Shown here: one piece after another, positions 6,107-10,919 of the stretch
Layout of the letters: every line of letters starts with the position of its first letter
How positions within the stretch are numbered: position 1 is the first letter of the stretch
From: an uncultured Opitutia bacterium
Lineage (GTDB): Bacteria > Verrucomicrobiota > Verrucomicrobiia > Opitutales > UBA953
Assembly: GCA_903924185.1 (NCBI GenBank)
Contig: CAIYAN010000054.1
Span: 1-10,919, forward strand
Length of the DNA: 10,919 bases
Direction: 5' to 3'
The notes under the pieces: generated by a model
The model's database searches: none
What the model was told of the DNA's origin: nothing
What the model saw: only the letters and a program-made list of their open reading frames with translations
Made by a program: the position numbers and the translations under genes

Positions 6107-7393
6107 TTAGACGTCGGCCATCTCGAGCTTCGGAACTAGGAGATGGTGAATCGCGAACGCCACGACATACGCAAAGGCGCAGAAGCTGAAGAGAATCGCG
6201 TAGCCACCGGTCGGGTTAGCATCAAGCACCATACCGGCAACAATCGGGAAGATCATGCCGCCGATAGAACCCGCGAAACCACCAAGGCCAGAAACCGAGC
6301 CCACGGCCTTCTTCGGGAAGGTATCAGAGACCGTGGCATAAATACTGGCCGACCAAGCTTGGTGAGCGGAGGCCGCAAAGGCGATGAGGAACACCGCGTC
6401 CCACATCCCAAGGCCGCGGACGAAGAAGATTGGCAGCGAACAGAGCGCGAAGATGAGCATCGAGACCTTGCGGACCTTCACGATGTCGAAACCACTTTCC
6501 GCAAAGCGCTTCACCAGCCAACCAGCGAAGATGCTGAGCACTGTGACGATGGAGTAGAGCACGACCAAAGGCTGGCTGAACATCCAGCCGAAGAAAGCGA
6601 TGGGGTCGAGTAGGCTGGGGACGACACCCAAGGCCTTGAGGTCGAGGTGCTGCTCCTTCTTGAAGTAGTCAGGGAGCCAGATCAGGTAGAACCACCAGAC
6701 GGGGTCCGTCAGGAACTTACAAACCATATAGGCCCAAGCCTGTCGCGTATTGAACAAGCTTCCCCAAGAAACCTTCTCATCATCGGCCGGGGAGTCGTCG
6801 GCCTGAGCTGGCGGATTACGGAACAGCGGAATCCAGAAGAAGACCCAGAGGATGCCAGCAATGCCTGCGATGACGAAGGTGGAGCGCCAACCCCAGGCGG
6901 CGGCAATCGGCAACACGACGAGCGGGGCAACGACTGAGCCGATGTTGGAGCCGGAGTTGAACAGGGCGTTAGCGAAGGCGCGTTCGGCACGCGGGAACCA
7001 CTGGGCGACGGTCTTGATGGCGGCAGGGAAGTTACCGCCCTCCCCCAAGCCCAGGAACACGCGGGCTACCCCGAAACCAAACACGGTGCTAACCGCGGCG
7101 TGACCAGCGGCGGCCACCGACCAAAAGACAATCGAAACTGTATAACCAATCTTGGTACCAAAGCGGTCAATGAACCAACCAAAGCCGAGTAAGCCCAGCG
7201 CATAGGCAAACTGGAAGGCTGAGTTGACGTACCCGTATTGTAAATTGGACCAACCGAGTTCTTTATCGAGGTACTCCGGCTTGATCAGCGAAAGAATCGA
7301 CCGGTCGATATAATTGATCGTCGTCGCGAAGAACAGCAGGGCGAGGATGATCCAGCGGTGGTTTGAGCGGGGGGCAGGGGTAACCTCTTGCAT
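6107..7393 (-). CDS. MFS transporter, anion:cation symporter (ACS) family, ExuT-like hexuronate transporter
   Basis: The protein has 428 aa with about twelve hydrophobic segments, as expected for an inner-membrane major facilitator. TM1 ends in TTINYIDRSILSL (24-36), typical of the ACS/hexuronate branch. The loop 2-3 motif is GWFIDRFGTKIG (72-83). RVFLGLGEGGNFPAAIKTVAQWFP (111-134) and FNSGSNIGS (145-153) are strongly ExuT-like. The second half begins with KFLTDPVWWFYLIWLPDYF (226-244). ExuT-type carriers import glucuronate/galacturonate with protons; related members take other sugar acids, so the substrate is inferred. A hydrophobic stretch after residue 258 (SLLDPIAFFGWMFSQPL) appears longer than in E. 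coli ExuT. The gene is divergent from a sugar-acid operon that includes a KDG kinase, which supports a hexuronate or aldonate substrate. It converges on leuS, with the shared terminator between them. Confidence 0.9.
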   Translation of the reverse strand: MQEVTPAPRSNHRWIILALLFFATTINYIDRSILSLIKPEYLDKELGWSNLQYGYVNSAFQFAYALGLLGFGWFIDRFGTKIGYTVSIVFWSVAAAGHAAVSTVFGFGVARVFLGLGEGGNFPAAIKTVAQWFPRAERAFANALFNSGSNIGSVVAPLVVLPIAAAWGWRSTFVIAGIAGILWVFFWIPLFRNPPAQADDSPADDEKVSWGSLFNTRQAWAYMVCKFLTDPVWWFYLIWLPDYFKKEQHLDLKALGVVPSLLDPIAFFGWMFSQPLVVLYSIVTVLSIFAGWLVKRFAESGFDIVKVRKVSMLIFALCSLPIFFVRGLGMWDAVFLIAFAASAHQAWSASIYATVSDTFPKKAVGSVSGLGGFAGSIGGMIFPIVAGMVLDANPTGGYAILFSFCAFAYVVAFAIHHLLVPKLEMADV

Positions 7394-7466
7394 AGGGCAC
7401 TAAATGACCCACGCCTTTGGGCTGTCCACCCTAGACTTTCTTTGACTCCAAGGGGGAGGCGGGTTC
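7394..7466. promoter_or_regulatory. Divergent control region between transporter and catabolic operon
   Basis: This 73-bp spacer is the only place for promoters of the transporter and of the operon, so a shared regulator could act here. On the minus strand a TGGACA with CATTTA 16 nt downstream is a weak sigma70-like candidate for the transporter. The direct repeat GACTT...GACT (about 7433-7447) is too short to be called an operator. No regulator gene is in the window. Confidence 0.35.
7452..7459 (+). promoter_or_regulatory. Shine-Dalgarno (GGGGGAGG) of the D-2-hydroxyacid dehydrogenase gene
   Basis: The purine run sits 7 nt before the ATG at 7467. It is 13 nt from the next in-frame ATG (7473) and 22 nt from the third (7482). 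It therefore favours the 7467 start and marks the head of the operon. The downstream genes lack such a site. Confidence 0.7.
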
Positions 7467-8465
7467 ATGTGGATGGCACCCATGAAGCCTCGTATTCTGC
7501 TCACGACCACCTCTTTCCAAGACACCCCCGGCGAACACCATAAGCTACTGGCCGAAACGGGCTGGGAAGTCGTCACCGCCCGCGGTCCGCTCAACGAGGC
7601 CGACACTTTAGCGCTGATGGGGAATTTCGATGGTTACATCTGTGGCGACGACATGATCACGGCGGCCGTCATCGAGAAAGCCCTACCCCGCCTTAAGGTT
7701 GTCTCCAAGTATGGTATCGGGGTCGACAAGATCGACGTCAAGACGCTCACCGCTAAAAGTATCCCGCTCCTCTTCACCCCCGGGGTCAACCACACGACCG
7801 TCGCCGAGCACACCTTCCTCCTCCTGCTCGCGCTCGAGAAGAACTTTTATTTCCATACCGACTCCACCCGCTCGGGTACCTGGAAGCGCAAGACCGGCCG
7901 CGAGTTACTCGACAAGACCATCGGCATTATTGGGATGGGCCGCATCGGCAAGGAAGTCGCCATCCGTGCCCGCGCCTTCGGGATGAAGGTCATCGGCTTC
8001 GATCTCTATTGGGATGACAAGTTCGCCGCGCAGTACGAGGTACAGCGCGCCGCCACGATGGACGACGTCTTCGCCGTTTCCGACTACCTCTCCCTGCACA
8101 CTAACCTGACCCCCGAGACGCGTGACCTGATCCGCGCCGAGAACATCGCCAAGATGAAGAAGGGCGTCCTCATCCTCAACTGTGCTCGCGGCGAAATCGT
8201 CCACACCGACGACATCGCGGCCGCCCTGAAGTCCGGCCAAGTCGGCGGTTACGGCACCGACGTCCTCGACGAAGAACCGCCGCGCGCAGACCACCCGCTG
8301 ACCAAGCTCCCGAACTGCGTGGTCACCCCGCACATCGGTTCCCGCACCGCCGAAAGCGTCCAACGCCAGGCCGTCGCCGCCGTGACCAATCTGATTCGTG
8401 CGATGCACGGCGAAAAGCCGCTCGCCCAGATCAACCCGGAAGTCCCGGTCACGAAGGTTGTCTAA
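7467..8465 (+). CDS. D-isomer-specific 2-hydroxyacid dehydrogenase (phosphoglycerate dehydrogenase-like)
   Basis: The protein has 332 aa. The family interconverts a (usually D-) 2-hydroxyacid and its 2-keto acid with NAD(H) in the cytosol. The substrate-binding half has KYGIGVDKID (81-90) and TPGVNHTTVAEHT (104-116). The Rossmann half has GMGRIG (156-161), and Asp179 at the end of the second strand (VIGFD) suggests NAD rather than NADP. The catalytic triad is complete: Arg241 (NCARGE), Glu270 (DEEPP) and His289 (TPHIGS). There is no C-terminal ACT domain, so a serine-biosynthetic SerA role is less likely than a catabolic one. Three in-frame ATGs are possible; the Shine-Dalgarno favours the first, although homology could fit the third (MKPRILLTT). 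It is the first gene of an operon with an Ldh_2 dehydrogenase, a KDG-kinase-like protein and an SDR. The natural substrate is unknown; a hexonate or 2-keto-sugar-acid intermediate is inferred from context. Confidence 0.93.
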   Translation: MWMAPMKPRILLTTTSFQDTPGEHHKLLAETGWEVVTARGPLNEADTLALMGNFDGYICGDDMITAAVIEKALPRLKVVSKYGIGVDKIDVKTLTAKSIPLLFTPGVNHTTVAEHTFLLLLALEKNFYFHTDSTRSGTWKRKTGRELLDKTIGIIGMGRIGKEVAIRARAFGMKVIGFDLYWDDKFAAQYEVQRAATMDDVFAVSDYLSLHTNLTPETRDLIRAENIAKMKKGVLILNCARGEIVHTDDIAAALKSGQVGGYGTDVLDEEPPRADHPLTKLPNCVVTPHIGSRTAESVQRQAVAAVTNLIRAMHGEKPLAQINPEVPVTKVV

Positions 8466-8485
8466 CCTCCCCTCTCCTCCCCACC
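8466..8485 (+). other. Pyrimidine-only-like leader between the two dehydrogenase genes
   Basis: Nineteen of the 20 bases between the stop and the next ATG are C or T, so there is no Shine-Dalgarno. Similar C/T-rich spacers precede the kinase (9581-9612) and the SDR (10711-10760). Translation of these genes presumably relies on coupling or on an SD-independent route. Confidence 0.6.
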
Positions 8486-9580
8486 ATGAGCGAAGTCTTC
8501 TACGTCATCCCCCGCGCCGCCCACGAGGCGCTCGTCACCGCCGCCTACGTCAAGCGTGGCTTCGGCACCAAGGAATCGGCCCAAGCCGCCCAGATGGCCA
8601 GCATGGCCACGCACCACGGCATCCGCACGCACAACGCGCTGAAGGCCCTGCACCTCGACGAACTCTTTGGCTCGGGCGCGAAAGTCCCGGGCTGCACGCC
8701 CAACGCCACCGTGACCAAGAAGGCTACCCGCTTTGCCGCGACGGAAGTCTGGGACGCCCACCAGAAGCTCGGACAAGCCGTCGCCGTCGACGCCATCGAG
8801 CGCTGCATCGAGCTGGCCGACCAATACGGAGTCGGCACGGTCTCCGTGGATAACGCCTTCCACTACCTCTGGGGCGGTGGCTATGTGATGGATGCCGCCA
8901 AGCGCGGTTACATCGCCTACACGAACTGCACCGCTACCCTCGCGGAAGTCGTCCCCTTCCAAGGCAAGTTCCCGACCCTCGGCACCAATCCGCATTCCTG
9001 GGGCTTCCCCACGACGAACGAACTCGGCTTCCCGATCGTCATCGATTGGGCCACCTCTGTCATCGCCATGGGCCGCGTCCAAGTGCTCAAGCGCGAAGGC
9101 AAGCAACTCCCGCCTGATGCCGCCGTGGACAAGGACGGTAAGGTCACGCTCGACCCGAACGAAGCGGTCTCGCTCATTCCCTTCGGTGCGCACAAGGGCT
9201 ACGGCCTTTCGCTCATCAATGAAATCGTCGCCGGCTACATCGGTGGCTCACTCCCGACCATCCGCAGCCGCACGCACGTCCCAGGTGAAAAGCAGGCATG
9301 TGCCTTTTTCTTCCAGGTCATCCACCCCGAGGCCATCAGTTCGGGCGCCTTCGCTAAGGGCCGCTCCCAGGGCCAGAACGTCAAGGCCGTCATCGACGAC
9401 GTCCTCGGCCACGGCAACGAGAAGTGCATGCTCCCCGGCCAACTGGAAGCAACCTTCGCCACGCGCAGCCAGAAGGCCGGCGGACTCCTCTTCTCCAAGG
9501 CTGAAGTCGAAGCGTTCAACGAGATCGCCGCACACATCGGCCATAAGCCGTTCGACCTCGCCGCCCTGCCCACGGGCTAA
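8486..9580 (+). CDS. Ldh_2-family (malate/L-lactate/ureidoglycolate type) NAD(P)-dependent oxidoreductase
   Basis: The protein has 364 aa, normal for the family. It lacks a Rossmann fold and belongs to the L-sulfolactate/malate/2,3-diketo-L-gulonate reductase superfamily, which oxidises 2-hydroxyacids or reduces 2-keto acids. Landmarks are THHGIRTHN (42-50), where His49 replaces the His of the classical 'SHG' (written THN here), then VDNAFHYLWGGGYVMDAA (121-138), TLGTNPHSWGFP (164-175), VIDWATSVIAMG (185-196) and the nucleotide-binding FGAHKGYGLSLINE (233-246). The THN and FHYLWGGGY variants are off the textbook motifs and may mark a distinct subfamily. The gene starts 20 bp after the D-2-hydroxyacid dehydrogenase stop, in the same operon, and is followed by the kinase 32 bp later. 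The substrate is not assignable; YiaK-like, AllD-like and ComC-like activities are all in this fold. Confidence 0.92.
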   Translation: MSEVFYVIPRAAHEALVTAAYVKRGFGTKESAQAAQMASMATHHGIRTHNALKALHLDELFGSGAKVPGCTPNATVTKKATRFAATEVWDAHQKLGQAVAVDAIERCIELADQYGVGTVSVDNAFHYLWGGGYVMDAAKRGYIAYTNCTATLAEVVPFQGKFPTLGTNPHSWGFPTTNELGFPIVIDWATSVIAMGRVQVLKREGKQLPPDAAVDKDGKVTLDPNEAVSLIPFGAHKGYGLSLINEIVAGYIGGSLPTIRSRTHVPGEKQACAFFFQVIHPEAISSGAFAKGRSQGQNVKAVIDDVLGHGNEKCMLPGQLEATFATRSQKAGGLLFSKAEVEAFNEIAAHIGHKPFDLAALPTG

Positions 9581-9612
9581 GCATCCTCTTTAACCCCTCC
9601 CTCCTTCCGACC

Positions 9613-10710
9613 ATGTCCCTCAACATCAAGCCCGCTTCGGCCTGCGCCTTCGACCAAGTCTCCCTCGGTGAAATCATGCTCCGCCTCGACCCGGGCGAAG
9701 GCCGCGTGCGCACCACGCGCCAGTTCCAGGTCTGGGAAGGCGGTGGCGAATACAACGTCGCCCGCGGACTCCGTAAGTGTTTCGGCCTCCGCACCTCCGT
9801 CGCCACGGCCTTCGTCGACAATGAAGTCGGTCGCCTGCTCGAAGACTTCGTCATGCAGGGTGGCGTGAACACCGACTATATCAAATGGCGCGAGGACGAC
9901 GGCATCGGCCGTACCGTCCGCAACGGCCTCAACTTCACCGAGCGCGGCTTCGGCATCCGTGGCGCCGTGGGCGTCCCGGACCGCGGTAATACCGCGGCTT
10001 CGCAAATCAAGCCGGGCGACTTCGACTGGGAAGACCTCTTTGGTAAGAAGGGCGTTCGCTGGCTCCACACGGGCGGCATTTTCGCGGCACTCTCCGAAAC
10101 GACTGCTCAAGCCACCATCGAGGCCGTCAAGGCCGCCAAGAAGCATGGCACCGTCGTCTCCTACGACCTCAATTATCGTCCGTCGCTCTGGAAGACCATC
10201 GGCGGCCTCAAGAAGGCCCAAGAGGTCAACCGCGAGATTGCCAAGTATGTCGACGTGATGATCGGTAACGAAGAAGACTTCACCGCTTCCCTCGGCTTCG
10301 AAGTTAAGGGCGTCGACCACAATATCTCCCAGATTGAGACGCAGGCCTTCAAGGACATGATCGGCGAGGCCGTGAAGCAGTTCCCGAACTTCAAGGTCGC
10401 TGCGACCACGCTCCGCCGCGTAATCACCGCCACCAAGAACGACTGGAGTGCCATCTGCTGGCACGACGGGAAGTTCTACGACAGCATCCAGTTCCCTGAA
10501 CTCGAAATCCTCGACCGCGTCGGTGGCGGCGATAGCTTCGCTTCGGGCCTGGTCTTCGGCTTCCTCGAACACAACGACGCCCAGCAGGCCGTGAACTACG
10601 GTGCCGCCCACGGCGCCTTGGCGTCCACGACCCCGGGCGATACCTCGATGGTCACCCGCAAGGAAGTCGAGAAGCAGCTCTCCGGTGGTGGCGCCCGCGT
10701 CGTCCGCTAA
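9613..10710 (+). CDS. kdgK: PfkB-family sugar kinase, probable 2-dehydro-3-deoxygluconokinase (KDG kinase)
   Basis: The protein has 365 aa, somewhat longer than typical KdgK (about 310-345). KdgK phosphorylates 2-keto-3-deoxygluconate with ATP to KDPG, which enters the Entner-Doudoroff pathway. It starts with the family-like VSLGEIMLRLDP (16-27), then has PfkB signature 1, GGGEYNVARGL (43-53). VSYDLNYRPSLW (182-193) is typical of KDG kinases. Signature 2 is DRVGGGDSFASG (301-312), with catalytic Asp307 in GGGD replacing the more usual GAGD. The central part (about 120-150) carries extra sequence (RGNTAASQIKPGDFDWEDLFG). The ATG follows a C/T-rich leader without a Shine-Dalgarno. It lies in an operon with two dehydrogenases and an SDR, divergent from an ExuT-like carrier, which supports hexuronate catabolism. 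A KDPG aldolase and a dehydratase are not in the window. Another keto-deoxy sugar acid as substrate remains possible. Confidence 0.88.
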   Translation: MSLNIKPASACAFDQVSLGEIMLRLDPGEGRVRTTRQFQVWEGGGEYNVARGLRKCFGLRTSVATAFVDNEVGRLLEDFVMQGGVNTDYIKWREDDGIGRTVRNGLNFTERGFGIRGAVGVPDRGNTAASQIKPGDFDWEDLFGKKGVRWLHTGGIFAALSETTAQATIEAVKAAKKHGTVVSYDLNYRPSLWKTIGGLKKAQEVNREIAKYVDVMIGNEEDFTASLGFEVKGVDHNISQIETQAFKDMIGEAVKQFPNFKVAATTLRRVITATKNDWSAICWHDGKFYDSIQFPELEILDRVGGGDSFASGLVFGFLEHNDAQQAVNYGAAHGALASTTPGDTSMVTRKEVEKQLSGGGARVVR

Positions 10711-10760
10711 GCCGCCCCTAGGCCCCCATCCCCTATCCCCCACCCCCTAGCCCCTTCATA

Positions 10761-10919
10761 ATGTCCTCTCTCTTCTCTCTCCAAGGCCGCACTGCTGTTG
10801 TCATCGGCGGCACCGGTGAACTCTGCGGCGCCATGGCCGAAGGCTTCGCTGGCGCGGGTGCGCACGTGATCCTCGTCGGCCGCGATCCCGTCAAGGCAGA
10901 GGCTCGCCTCGCCAAGATT
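10761..10919 (+). CDS. Short-chain dehydrogenase/reductase, N-terminal part (fructuronate/mannonate oxidoreductase-like)
   Basis: Only the first 53 residues are present; the gene runs off the window end. It opens MSSLFSLQGRTAVVIGGTGELCGAMA, the NAD(P)-binding start of a classical SDR with the glycine pattern G-G-T-G-x-x-x-G, then beta-2 with HVILVGRDPVKAEA; the VGR end of this strand leaves the cofactor open, NADP being possible. The 'GGTGELCGAMAEGFAGAGA' stretch resembles SDR-type D-mannonate oxidoreductases (fructuronate reductases) found in non-enterobacterial hexuronate operons. That is a family recollection, not a search. The ATG at 10761 follows a 50-bp C-rich spacer after the kinase stop with no Shine-Dalgarno. 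If it is fructuronate reductase, it converts fructuronate to mannonate upstream of KDG. A DEH reductase or a gluconate 5-dehydrogenase role is also possible. Confidence 0.85.
   Translation, partial: MSSLFSLQGRTAVVIGGTGELCGAMAEGFAGAGAHVILVGRDPVKAEARLAKI

Noticed and set aside
9577..10743. A 388-codon minus-strand open frame spanning the kinase gene and longer than it
   Set aside because: It is an antisense shadow of a GC-rich gene with C/G-ending codons. Its translation is low-complexity (Gly/Ala/Glu/Asp-rich) and has no recognisable domain, while the plus frame has full PfkB motifs.

Overview
The window is compact, GC-rich bacterial chromosome with no mobile element, CRISPR array, rRNA or tRNA gene that I can see. 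It most likely comes from the Verrucomicrobiota, perhaps an Opitutales-like lineage. This is inferred from protein signatures, not from a marker gene. LeuS has the Bacteroidetes/Verrucomicrobia/Chlamydiae-type 'TMPQWAGSCWYYLRY' block and a cysteine-poor zinc region. YbeY carries Asp at the third metal-ligand position. A small secreted CxxC protein resembles ones I associate with Verrucomicrobiota. Shine-Dalgarno sequences are mostly absent.

Left part (1-3325, all minus strand). Read in the direction of transcription, this is a HIT-family hydrolase, ybeY (1 bp after it), queC (7-deazaguanine/queuosine precursor synthesis), a small secreted CxxC protein with a GTG start and a perfect Shine-Dalgarno, and an outer-membrane beta-barrel protein whose mature N-terminus is predicted to start with a cysteine cluster. 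A strong intrinsic terminator (36-73) closes the run. The first three are housekeeping genes. The last two form an uncharacterised cell-envelope pair.

Middle (3326-6090). leuS (leucyl-tRNA synthetase) is transcribed on the plus strand, divergently from the HIT gene. It ends at a strong hairpin terminator that can also serve the converging transporter gene.

Right part (6107-10919). This is a sugar-acid catabolic locus. A minus-strand MFS transporter of the ACS/hexuronate (ExuT-like) type is divergent from a tight plus-strand operon. The operon encodes a D-2-hydroxyacid dehydrogenase, an Ldh_2-family (malate/L-lactate type) dehydrogenase, a PfkB kinase resembling 2-dehydro-3-deoxygluconokinase (KdgK), and the start of a short-chain dehydrogenase resembling SDR-type fructuronate/mannonate oxidoreductases, which runs off the end. 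The likely logic is uptake of a hexuronate or related aldonate, redox steps on the acid, conversion to 2-keto-3-deoxygluconate by a dehydratase not in the window, then phosphorylation by KdgK. The least conventional feature is the adjacent pair of unrelated 2-hydroxyacid dehydrogenases whose families typically act on opposite stereoisomers. They could form an oxidation/reduction stereo-inversion module.
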